A stretch of DNA of 6,847 nucleotides from Actinomycetota bacterium (GTDB lineage Bacteria; Actinomycetota; Actinomycetes; S36-B12; UBA5976). Of the stretch, positions 1 through 6,483 are shown piece after piece. Within the stretch, counting starts at the first letter, position 1. Each line of letters starts with the position of its first letter. Under the pieces are notes generated by a model. That model worked only from the letters and a program-made list of their open reading frames with translations, was not told the DNA's origin and did no database searches. Made by a program: the position numbers and the translations under genes. The stretch spans positions 1 to 6,847 of the forward strand of contig SXYE01000023.1 of assembly GCA_005789325.1 (NCBI GenBank). The letters are read 5' to 3'.

Positions 1-1163
1 ATGTAGAAAGAAAGAGACATGGTGCCAAGAGCTGTTCTTGTAGGGGCATTTCTTGGGCGATCTAATAAGTTGTGTTCTCTTTTATCTCCGGTGATCCAGC
101 TTTCAATAAATGGATACGCACCCATCAAAGTAAACATGATTCCTGGAAGAACAACAGCTGGAATTAAAATATTTGGAGATAGCGTCCAAGTATTAAACAG
201 TGTGAATTCAATTGCAGGCATTACCCGCATTGAACCTTCAAGAAAACCGATATACCAATCAGGTTGAGAACCTGCTGTTACTTGATCTGGAGTAAATGGT
301 CCATACAACCAAATTGGATTAATTGTTACTAGTGCTCCCATTAATGTTGTGACACCAAAAACTATAAAGAAGAATCCACCAGCTTTAGCTGTGTAAACAG
401 GAAGTAGGGGATAGCCCACAACATTTTTTTCAGTTCTTCCTGGACCTGGATATTGAGTGTGTTTTTGGGTCCAAACTAAAAGCAAATGTGCCGTAACTAA
501 TGCCAAAATAATTCCTGGCACTAACAAAATGTGAATTGTGTAGAGTCTTGAAATTACATCAGTGCCAGGAAATTCTCCACCAAATAAGAAGAATAAAGCC
601 CAAGTACCAATTACTGGAATTGCCTGCACAATACTTGCAGCAATTTTTAATCCAATTCCTGAAAGCAAATCATCTGGTAGTGAGTAGCCTGTGAAACCTG
701 CTAGTAAACCTAAAGTTAATAAACCAAGTCCTAGTAACCAGTTAAATTCACGTGGCTTCCTATATGCACCGGTGAAGAAAACTCTTAGTAAGTGAACAAC
801 CATTGCAGCAATAAAGAACAAAGCTGCCCAGTGATGAATTTGTCTAATAAGCATTCCACCACGAACATCAAATGAAATTTCTAGAGTTGAAGCATAAGCT
901 TCAGTCATAGGAATACCTTTAAGTGGAACATAAGAACCGTTGTAAATAACTTCAAGCATTGATGGTTTGTACCAAAAAGTTAGAAATACTCCGGTAAGAA
1001 GAAGAATTACAAATGAATAAAGTGCAATTTCACCTAACATGAATGACCAGTGGTCAGGGAAAACTTTTCTTAAGTTTCGTTTCAGTGCAGCTGAAAATCC
1101 AACTCTGCTATCTACGTAGTTATACGCAGCAGGAGTTTTCTTTCCTGTTGTTGTGTTACTCAT
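1..1163 (-). CDS. qcrB: Cytochrome bc1 complex cytochrome b subunit QcrB (3' end missing)
   Basis: Membrane cytochrome b of the menaquinol:cytochrome c reductase; it carries the two b haems and forms the quinol sites. The reading frame is open from the ATG at 1163 to the left edge (387 codons), so the C-terminal part, roughly a quarter to a third of the usual 540 or so residues, lies outside the window. Helix B carries RQIHHW and VVHLLR, with His110 and His124 (13 residues between) as the likely first ligand pair. Helix D carries YTIHILLVPG and TAHLLLVW, with His211 and His226 (14 between, the spacing of b6 and Gram-positive proteins) as the second pair. The Qo-site motif is PDWY at 301-304, the actinobacterial form of PEWY, followed by FLEG. 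The start is supported by GGGAG eight bases upstream and by the ATGA overlap with the qcrA stop, which implies translational coupling. It is the last visible gene of the ctaE-qcrCAB operon. Confidence 0.96.
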   Translation of the reverse strand, partial: MSNTTTGKKTPAAYNYVDSRVGFSAALKRNLRKVFPDHWSFMLGEIALYSFVILLLTGVFLTFWYKPSMLEVIYNGSYVPLKGIPMTEAYASTLEISFDVRGGMLIRQIHHWAALFFIAAMVVHLLRVFFTGAYRKPREFNWLLGLGLLTLGLLAGFTGYSLPDDLLSGIGLKIAASIVQAIPVIGTWALFFLFGGEFPGTDVISRLYTIHILLVPGIILALVTAHLLLVWTQKHTQYPGPGRTEKNVVGYPLLPVYTAKAGGFFFIVFGVTTLMGALVTINPIWLYGPFTPDQVTAGSQPDWYIGFLEGSMRVMPAIEFTLFNTWTLSPNILIPAVVLPGIMFTLMGAYPFIESWITGDKREHNLLDRPRNAPTRTALGTMSLSFY

Positions 1164-2227
1164 GCTCCACGCTCCCAGAAACTAGGTCCAACTGGTTCTT
1201 GAAATCCTTGGCGAGCAACTAAGTAGCCTTCGGCATCTACTGTTATTGCTAACTGAGGCAATCTTCTTGCTCCAGGTCCAAAGATCGGTTCGCCTGAGTC
1301 AGCTAAATCAAAAGTCGATTGATGACACGGACACAATAAATGATGGCTCCTTTGTTCATAAAGCGCAATCGGACAGCCAGCGTGAGTGCAAATTTTCGAG
1401 AAAGCAAGGATGCCTTGGTAGTCCCAATCGGGTCCTTGTTGGCTTTTTATGTCTTCTGGGCGCATTCTGACTAACAAAATGGCAGCTTTGCCTCGTTCGT
1501 TCAAGTTGTGATCTTCTTCTTGAATTTCCAGGATATTTTCAGGCATCGCAGAAATTAGATTTCCTACCGGGATATCTTCAGGTCTAATTTTTGCGTAAGT
1601 GATGTCGGTGACGATGTGTAAATCTTCTTTCCAAACAGTTTTACTTAATTCACCCTTTGGGGCAGGTCCTAAATCTCGAAGCATCACCACAAATGGAAGT
1701 GGAAACATGGCAAGAGCGCCCAGTAATGTTCTTCTGATTAGTTTTCTTGAGCCCACACCAGACTCTGTGGCACCAACTCTGAATGCATCTAGTGCTTCTT
1801 CTTGAACAGCATCTGCAGGTTTCATCTCTTTACGTTCTTGAACCATTTCCACATCAGGCATCAGTTTCTTAGCCCAGTGAATGGCCCCAATTCCGATTAA
1901 CAAAATTGCTAAACCAAATGAAACACCTAAAACTAGATTCTGAGCACTTGTAATTCCAATGAAAGGAACTGAAATCTTTAATTCTCTAGGAATTGCTACA
2001 AAAGACACCAAGAAAATTAGAGTAAACAACGATGAGGAACCAAACAAAGCAGCAACTTGTCTTTCAGCTCTTTTAGCTGCTCTTGGATCAGTATCAGTTC
2101 TTCTTAAGTAGTGATCAACACCTTTTGCTGGGGTGGGAAGTTTTGTGGCAACTTCTTTGGAAACCTTTGGTGCTTGATTTTCTTTATCTGGATCAAAAGT
2201 GTTATTGATATCAAAATTATTTGTCAT
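1160..2227 (-). CDS. qcrA: Cytochrome bc1 complex Rieske iron-sulfur subunit QcrA
   Basis: Rieske 2Fe-2S subunit that takes one electron from menaquinol at the Qo site of QcrB and passes it to QcrC. The 355 residues match the long actinobacterial type, not the short single-helix mitochondrial type. There is a charged cytoplasmic N-terminus of about 58 residues, then hydrophobic segments near 60-79, 95-118 and 165-184, and a C-terminal Rieske domain on the outer face. The cluster boxes are CTHAGCP at 280-286 (ligands Cys280, His282; Cys285 for the disulfide) and CPCHQSTFD at 299-307 (ligands Cys299, His302; Cys301 for the disulfide), so all six key residues are intact. A third Rieske element, GPGARRLPQL, follows at about 317-326. 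The ATG overlaps the qcrC stop as ATGA, with AAGGG four bases before it. The TGA overlaps the qcrB start in the same way. Confidence 0.96.
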   Translation of the reverse strand: MTNNFDINNTFDPDKENQAPKVSKEVATKLPTPAKGVDHYLRRTDTDPRAAKRAERQVAALFGSSSLFTLIFLVSFVAIPRELKISVPFIGITSAQNLVLGVSFGLAILLIGIGAIHWAKKLMPDVEMVQERKEMKPADAVQEEALDAFRVGATESGVGSRKLIRRTLLGALAMFPLPFVVMLRDLGPAPKGELSKTVWKEDLHIVTDITYAKIRPEDIPVGNLISAMPENILEIQEEDHNLNERGKAAILLVRMRPEDIKSQQGPDWDYQGILAFSKICTHAGCPIALYEQRSHHLLCPCHQSTFDLADSGEPIFGPGARRLPQLAITVDAEGYLVARQGFQEPVGPSFWERGA

Positions 2228-3018
2228 CTAACCCTTGCTCCAATCCAAACCGCCACAACAATGAGTGCACCTAATCCAACAGTCCACAAAAATAAACCTT
2301 CAGTAACTGGTCCTAGTCTTCCTAAAGCAAGACCACCTGGATTTTCTGATTTATTTAATTCTTGGATGTATCGAATAATTGCTGCTTTTGATTCAGGAGT
2401 TAAAGTCTTGTCACTAAATATTGGCATTGATTGTGGTCCGGTGATCATTGCTTCATAAATTTGTAAAGGTGTAGCTTCTTTTAAACTTGGGGCGTATTTA
2501 CCATTAGTTAGTGCTCCACCAGATCCGGCAAAGTTATGGCACTGGGCACAGTTTGTTCTATAAAGTTCTCCACCTTCAGCCACACTGGCATTAATCCACA
2601 TGTTGACTTCTTCTTCACTTGGAATTGCAGGTCCTGGACCAAATGTTGCAACATAAGCAGCTAAGGCAAGAGTTTCTTCTTCGTTATAACTTGGTTTCTT
2701 TCGTTCCACTTGTGCACCTGGTGCTGCCATTGGCATACGCCCACTTGAAACTTGGAAGTGAACAGAAGCTGCACCTACACCTGCCAAAGTTGGACCATCA
2801 CTTGTTCCTTGACCATTAAGGCCATGACATGAAGAACAACCTTCAGCAAAAAGTGCTGAACCTTTATCAACCAGAGTTGCTTCATTACCAATTTTTGCTA
2901 CAGCTGGTGTTACTAAGTTATTAACTCCAGTAAAACCAATTGAAACTAATCCAAGGGCAAAAAATAAAACAAACACTGAAGCAAATCTATTGCGTCTAAA
3001 TTTTGCTAATTTTCCCAA
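2224..3018 (-). CDS. qcrC: Cytochrome bc1 complex two-haem cytochrome c subunit QcrC
   Basis: Two-haem c-type cytochrome that replaces both cytochrome c1 and soluble cytochrome c in actinobacteria, handing electrons straight to the CuA site of the aa3 oxidase. The 264 residues show a positive N-terminus and a hydrophobic signal or anchor segment (about 13-33). Two cytochrome c domains follow, with CSSCH at 61-65 and CAQCH at 157-161, and a C-terminal membrane helix (about 240-260) ends in ARVR. Candidate axial methionines are Met95 or Met97 in GRMPM for the first haem and Met198 in QSMPI for the second. The start is an unusual TTG at 3018. It is chosen because AGGA sits seven bases upstream, inside the ctaE stop (TAGGA), and because the next internal Met lies beyond the first haem. 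The gene begins 9 bases after ctaE, and its TGA overlaps the qcrA ATG. Confidence 0.95.
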   Translation of the reverse strand: MGKLAKFRRNRFASVFVLFFALGLVSIGFTGVNNLVTPAVAKIGNEATLVDKGSALFAEGCSSCHGLNGQGTSDGPTLAGVGAASVHFQVSSGRMPMAAPGAQVERKKPSYNEEETLALAAYVATFGPGPAIPSEEEVNMWINASVAEGGELYRTNCAQCHNFAGSGGALTNGKYAPSLKEATPLQIYEAMITGPQSMPIFSDKTLTPESKAAIIRYIQELNKSENPGGLALGRLGPVTEGLFLWTVGLGALIVVAVWIGARVR

Positions 3019-3025
3019 TTTGTTT

Positions 3026-3029
3026 TCCT
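3026..3029 (-). promoter_or_regulatory. Ribosome binding site deciding the TTG start of qcrC
   Basis: AGGA on the minus strand lies seven bases before the TTG at 3018 and overlaps the last two bases of the ctaE TAG stop. It is the only sequence supporting initiation at a codon ahead of the signal segment, and the overlap suggests that ribosomes finishing ctaE restart on qcrC. Confidence 0.6.
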
Positions 3030-3627
3030 ATTTCACCAAATAAATAGTTGCAAATAAACCAATCCAAACCACGTCGACAAAGTGCCAGTAGTAGGAAGTA
3101 ACAACTGCTGAGGTTGCTAACCCGTGAGTCATTTTTGGTCTGACATAGCTTCTAGCCAAAACAAAAAGAAAAGCAACTAATCCACCGGTCACATGTAGGG
3201 CGTGGAAACCTGTTGTTAAATAAAAGACTGAGCCAAATGCGGAAGAAGACAGAGTCAAGCCTTCATGAACTAACTCTGCGTACTCAAATGCTTGGCCACC
3301 AACGAAAACAGCACCCATTAAGAAAGTGATTATGAACCAAAACCTTAAGCGATCTTTATCTCCTCGTTCAGCTGCAAAAACTCCTAATTGAGCAGTCACA
3401 GAACTTAGAACCAGAATTGTGGTGTTAGCAGCAGAAAAAGGGATATTCAAAACTTCAGTTTCAATTTTCCAAACTTCAGGATTTACTGCTCTCAAAGTGA
3501 AATACATTGCAAACAATGCAGCAAAAAACATCAACTCACTGGCTAGCCAAACGATGGTGCCAACGGCCACCATGTTGGGGCGATTGACTCTTTGATTCGA
3601 AAGCGTGGCTGTGGACATATCAACCAT
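3028..3627 (-). CDS. ctaE: Cytochrome c oxidase subunit III CtaE
   Basis: Subunit III of the haem-copper aa3 oxidase, a membrane protein that stabilises the catalytic subunit and is linked to proton uptake. The 199 residues are the short bacterial form with five predicted helices (about 20-46, 62-84, 95-113, 129-159, 176-198), lacking the first two helices of the seven-helix type. Family signatures are ASELMFFAALF with Glu31, TTGFHALHVTGG with His142 and His145, and YWHFVDVVW near the C-terminus. It is the first gene of the operon ctaE-qcrC-qcrA-qcrB, an arrangement typical of actinobacteria, where oxidase and bc1 form a supercomplex. No Shine-Dalgarno precedes either the ATG at 3627 or the in-frame ATG at 3618. 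The first is preferred because a TAnnnT box ends six bases before it, as in leaderless actinobacterial transcripts. The 3618 start (MSTATL) remains possible. Confidence 0.95.
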   Translation of the reverse strand: MVDMSTATLSNQRVNRPNMVAVGTIVWLASELMFFAALFAMYFTLRAVNPEVWKIETEVLNIPFSAANTTILVLSSVTAQLGVFAAERGDKDRLRFWFIITFLMGAVFVGGQAFEYAELVHEGLTLSSSAFGSVFYLTTGFHALHVTGGLVAFLFVLARSYVRPKMTHGLATSAVVTSYYWHFVDVVWIGLFATIYLVK

Positions 3628-3633
3628 TGTGTC

Positions 3634-3639
3634 ACTGTA
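3634..3639 (-). promoter_or_regulatory. Possible -10 box of a leaderless promoter for ctaE-qcrCAB
   Basis: TACAGT on the minus strand fits the TAnnnT form of actinobacterial -10 elements. It ends six bases before the ctaE ATG at 3627, so transcription would begin at or next to the A of the start codon. No good -35 hexamer is visible about 17 bases upstream. The absence of any Shine-Dalgarno before ctaE fits a leaderless message. This is inferred from sequence only. Confidence 0.4.
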
Positions 3640-3644
3640 TTGAT

Positions 3645-3650
3645 AGGGGA
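3645..3650 (+). promoter_or_regulatory. Ribosome binding site for the receiver-like gene
   Basis: AGGGGA on the plus strand lies seven bases before the ATG at 3658, an ideal spacing. It is only one base before the in-frame ATG at 3652 and too far from the ATG at 3673, so it favours 3658 as the start. Confidence 0.5.
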
Positions 3651-3657
3651 AATGTGC

Positions 3658-4119
3658 ATGGGCGCGCTACATATGACTAATGTGACATTCGTGACCGATA
3701 TAAATTCACAAGCGCACGAACTTAGAGTCCTGGTTTATTCAGACGATCGTCGCATTCGTGATGCAGTCATGACTGGATTGGGCAGAAGGCCTGCAAAAGA
3801 TTTAGCCAAAATTGAGTTCGTGCAAGTAGCAACAGAACCAATTGCAAAAAAAGAACTCAAATCAGGAAAAATTGATTTAGCCATATTAGATGGCGAAGCA
3901 GCACCAGCAGGTGGCATGGGAATTGCTCGCAATGCCAAAGATGAAGTCTTTAATTGCCCACCAATCATTGTTTTGATTCAAAGACCACAAGATGCATGGT
4001 TGGCAACCTGGTCAAAAGCAGAAGGCGTTGTGCCAATGCCTATTGATCCAGTGGTTTTAATTGATGTGGCAACAACATTGTTGCGTCGCACTGACAATAC
4101 AGCTCTTCAAGCAAAATGA
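3658..4119 (+). CDS. Receiver-like (degenerate CheY-fold) protein, conserved in actinobacteria, function unknown
   Basis: A 153-residue protein made of one domain that follows the layout of response-regulator receivers, with no output domain. Visible landmarks are the LRVLVYSDD strand with acidic Asp29 and Asp30, then DLAILDGEA with Asp78 at the phospho-acceptor position, then GGMG. The hydrophobic strand PPIIVLI follows, then GVVPMPIDP. The conserved Thr/Ser at the end of strand 4 is replaced (Ile107-Gln108), and the conserved Lys before Pro is Met127, so normal phosphorylation-driven switching is doubtful. The stretches LDGEAAPAGGMG and RPQDAWLATWS resemble, from memory, a conserved actinobacterial family often found beside ctaE; this was not searched. 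The start is chosen from the AGGGGA seven bases upstream; ATG 3673 is an alternative five residues shorter. The stop overlaps trpD as ATGA, implying coupling. It is divergent from ctaE. Confidence 0.8.
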   Translation: MGALHMTNVTFVTDINSQAHELRVLVYSDDRRIRDAVMTGLGRRPAKDLAKIEFVQVATEPIAKKELKSGKIDLAILDGEAAPAGGMGIARNAKDEVFNCPPIIVLIQRPQDAWLATWSKAEGVVPMPIDPVVLIDVATTLLRRTDNTALQAK

Positions 4120-5168
4120 ATCAGTTGATTTCCTGGTCGGAAATCTTTTCGGCATTAAAAAATAAAATAGATTTAAGTCCTGCCCAAGCTAAATGGGCGA
4201 TGAACACTGTGATGGATGGAAATGCCAGCAATGAAGAAATAAAAGAATTACTTCTTGGCTTAAAAGAAAAAGGCGAAACTGCCACTGAGATTACTGCTTT
4301 TGTGGAAATCATGTTGGAACACTCGGTCAAACTTGATATTGGAAATGACGCAGTTGATACCTGTGGAACTGGTGGAGATTCTTTAGGAACAGTAAATATT
4401 TCAACTGCAGCTGCATTGGTAGTGGCAGGTTGTGGCATTCCTGTTGTTAAACACGGTAATCGTGCAGCATCTTCCAAATCTGGATCAGCAGATGTCTTAG
4501 AAGCCCTAGGTGTTGCAACCAACATGAGTCCAGAGCAAGTAAAGGAAAGCTTTATAAAGTGTGGCATCACTTTTTGCTTTGCTCCAACTTTTCATCCAGC
4601 AATGAAACATGTTGGACCTGTTAGAAAAGAATTAGGGATACCAACTGTTTTTAATATTTTGGGACCATTGGCAAATCCTGCTCAACCAAAAGCTCAAGTT
4701 GTAGGAGTTGCAAACTTAAAAATGGCACCAATAATTGCTCAAGTTCTTGCCAATAGAAAAACATCTGCATTCGTTGTTCGCGGAAAAGATGGGCTTGATG
4801 AAATATCCATAGGTGGCCCAACTCAAATTTGGGATGTCAGATCTGGTCAAGTTTTGGAATTTGAATTTGATGCCCAAGATTTAGGAATCACTAGAGCAGG
4901 AGTTGAAAAACTTGCTGGAGGCGATGCCAAACACAATGCATCATTGATTCGAAATGCGCTTTCTGCCAATGGAGCAGGACCAATTCAAGATGCGATTTGT
5001 GTTAACGCTGCTGCCTCAATTGTGGCTTATGAAAACATGAGGGGAGATTTCTTCACCCAGATGCAATTAGCTTTTGCTAGAGCTAAGGGAAGTGTTGAAT
5101 CTGGGGCAAGTCTTCATGTTTTGAATTCTTGGGCAAATTTCTCAGAAAATGTCAGAGCTCATAACTAA
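4116..5168 (+). CDS. trpD: Anthranilate phosphoribosyltransferase TrpD
   Basis: Cytoplasmic enzyme of tryptophan synthesis: anthranilate plus phosphoribosyl pyrophosphate gives phosphoribosyl-anthranilate and pyrophosphate. The 350 residues are the usual full length. A helical N-terminal domain (about 1-75) is followed by the phosphoribosyltransferase core. DTCGTGGDS at 81-89 and NIST at 94-97 bind the pyrophosphate of PRPP. KHGNRAASSKSGSAD (112-126) and the GPVRKELGIP segment with Arg170 contact anthranilate. FNILGPLANP (179-188) is diagnostic, and DGLDEIS carries the Mg-binding Asp228 and Glu229. All catalytic positions look intact. No other trp genes are in the window, so this copy is apart from any trp operon, as it is in Mycobacterium and Streptomyces, where trpD also neighbours ctaE. 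The ATG overlaps the stop of the receiver-like gene by four bases. Confidence 0.97.
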   Translation: MNQLISWSEIFSALKNKIDLSPAQAKWAMNTVMDGNASNEEIKELLLGLKEKGETATEITAFVEIMLEHSVKLDIGNDAVDTCGTGGDSLGTVNISTAAALVVAGCGIPVVKHGNRAASSKSGSADVLEALGVATNMSPEQVKESFIKCGITFCFAPTFHPAMKHVGPVRKELGIPTVFNILGPLANPAQPKAQVVGVANLKMAPIIAQVLANRKTSAFVVRGKDGLDEISIGGPTQIWDVRSGQVLEFEFDAQDLGITRAGVEKLAGGDAKHNASLIRNALSANGAGPIQDAICVNAAASIVAYENMRGDFFTQMQLAFARAKGSVESGASLHVLNSWANFSENVRAHN

Positions 5169-5178
5169 TCTAAAGGGT

Positions 5179-5355
5179 ATGAAAAATATAAAAATCGATT
5201 GCAATTCATGCGTGATGAAAGATATCTCTTGTCACGATTGTGTGGTGACTTTTCTTTTAGAGCAACCACAAATACTAGAAAAGCAAGAAATTAAAGCTTT
5301 TCAAGTCCTTGCTAATTCAGGACTAGTGCCACCTTTAAGACACGTCAGTGGCTAA
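5179..5355 (+). CDS. Small protein with two CxxC pairs, function unknown
   Basis: A 58-residue protein with cysteines at 8, 11, 18 and 21 (C-x2-C-x6-C-x2-C), including the segments IDCNSC and CHDCVVTFLL. A helical segment (about 28-45) and LANSGLVPPLR near the end follow. The four cysteines suggest one metal site, probably zinc, but this is inferred. From memory, small proteins of the form IDC..C...C.DCVV..LL, with a later SGLVPPLR-like end, are common in actinobacteria near pimB' and cell-wall genes; no function is known to me. The ATG at 5179 is preferred over the ATG at 5149 because such proteins begin just before the first CxxC. The start lies 10 bases after the trpD stop, so it is probably in the same transcript; an AAAGGG just upstream is too close to be a standard ribosome site. 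The 3' end overlaps the convergent mannosyltransferase gene by 21 bases. Confidence 0.75.
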   Translation: MKNIKIDCNSCVMKDISCHDCVVTFLLEQPQILEKQEIKAFQVLANSGLVPPLRHVSG

Positions 5356-6483
5356 GAGATTTTTTAGTTGTAGATGACGACTTGGCCATTGCCATTGCTT
5401 TTCAATCCAAGATCGGCCTTGTTTACCTAAGCGCATACTGAGTTCCTTGTTTTGTAATAACTCAACTATTTTTTCTGCCAACAAAGTTTCTTTTTTTGCA
5501 TCCATAACAAAACCAGTGATACCTTCAATAACTGCATCAGGTGCTCCACCTGAGTTACCCGCAACAACAGGCAATCCTGTTGCAGATGCTTCTAGGTAAA
5601 CAATTCCTAAACCTTCCACATCAAATCCAAAATTACGAGTTCGAACCGGCATGGCAAAAACATTTCCTGCTGCATAAAAGCCTGGTAGTTCATTCCAGGC
5701 AACAGAGCCTGTGATTGTTACTGATTGAAAAACTTCGTTGTCATACATTTTTTTGTGTAAATATTGTTTATATGATCCGCCACCTACAATTAATAAATGG
5801 GCATCGGGAACTTTTTTTAATACTTCGGGCCAAATCTCAATTAAGGTGTCTTGACCTTTTCTAGGCATCAATCTGGAAACACAAACCACAACTGGTCGAT
5901 CACCTAATTTAAATCTGTCTCGCACACTTCTTGCTTGTCCATTAGTCACATTTTCTGGACTAAATAAATCAACATCAACTCCAGGTGTTAACTGCTCAAA
6001 CTTTGCTAAATCTTCGGTACTTATTGCTTCCGCAATTTTGTCATAAGTGAATTTTGTTAAATATGTCAATTTATCCACATCTTTAACAATTTTTTGAAAA
6101 GTTTGCTTTAATCCTGGGGTAAAAGCCCACCCAACTTCATGACCATGAGTAAGGGCAACTGTTTTTTTAATTCCATTATTTTTCAATCGTGTTGAAAGTA
6201 ATCCCAAGGGTGAAGAAGCTCCAAATAAAACAGATTCACAATTGTGTTCTTTTATGAGCTTTAAGGCGTGATCACCAACGGCTTTGGTTGGTAATAGCAT
6301 TTCGGTGTCATGTCTAAAAACTGGATAAAGTTGTTGGGCATCAAATTCTTGCCAACCTTTGAACTTTGAACTCAAAACCACAACATCTTTCGGATCAAGA
6401 CCAGCAATTAGTCCATGAACAAAAGTTTGAATTCCACCTGGTCTAGGCGGGAAATCATTTGTGATGACAAGGGTTTTACTCAT
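5335..6483 (-). CDS. pimB: GT4-family mannosyltransferase, PimB'-like
   Basis: GT-B fold glycosyltransferase of family 4, closest by motif to PimB', which adds the second mannose from GDP-mannose to phosphatidylinositol monomannoside on the inner face of the membrane. The 382 residues match the length of that family. NDFPPRPGGIQTF at 9-21 is the N-terminal acceptor and phosphate loop, and LTHGHEV at 111-117 holds the conserved histidines. SRLMPRKGQD at 203-212 gives the Arg204 and Lys209 that bind the nucleotide diphosphate. EGLGIVYLE at 290-298 is the EX7E motif (Glu290, Glu298). The ATG at 6483 gives an N-terminus starting MSKTLVITND, as in homologues; an in-frame GTG at 6501 would add six residues. 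No clear Shine-Dalgarno is present; the start overlaps the preceding gene's stop by 8 bases, suggesting coupling. The precise acceptor is not proven: related GT4 enzymes share these motifs. Confidence 0.85.
   Translation of the reverse strand: MSKTLVITNDFPPRPGGIQTFVHGLIAGLDPKDVVVLSSKFKGWQEFDAQQLYPVFRHDTEMLLPTKAVGDHALKLIKEHNCESVLFGASSPLGLLSTRLKNNGIKKTVALTHGHEVGWAFTPGLKQTFQKIVKDVDKLTYLTKFTYDKIAEAISTEDLAKFEQLTPGVDVDLFSPENVTNGQARSVRDRFKLGDRPVVVCVSRLMPRKGQDTLIEIWPEVLKKVPDAHLLIVGGGSYKQYLHKKMYDNEVFQSVTITGSVAWNELPGFYAAGNVFAMPVRTRNFGFDVEGLGIVYLEASATGLPVVAGNSGGAPDAVIEGITGFVMDAKKETLLAEKIVELLQNKELSMRLGKQGRSWIEKQWQWPSRHLQLKNLLATDVS

Noticed and set aside
19..267. Plus-strand open frame of 82 codons at the left edge
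   Set aside because: It lies antisense within the clear qcrB frame, whose translation carries the PDWY motif there; the plus-strand product has no recognisable feature.
2111..2458. Plus-strand open frame of 115 codons across the qcrC/qcrA junction
   Set aside because: Antisense to two genes with intact haem and Rieske motifs; no ribosome site or domain supports it.
3592..3657. Longer N-terminus for the receiver-like protein starting at 3592
   Set aside because: It would run into the ctaE coding start and promoter, adds residues unlike the family, and lacks a ribosome site; 3658 has a well-spaced AGGGGA.
3735..3968. Minus-strand open frame of 77 codons
   Set aside because: Antisense to the receiver-like gene, whose frame follows the receiver layout; the reverse frame has no support.
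4121..4570. Minus-strand open frame of 149 codons
   Set aside because: Shadow of trpD, overlapping its PRPP and anthranilate motifs; low-complexity product without known motifs.
5149..5178. Earlier ATG for the CxxC protein inside trpD
   Set aside because: The ten extra residues precede the usual start just before the first CxxC, and no ribosome site is seen; translation from 5149 cannot be fully excluded.
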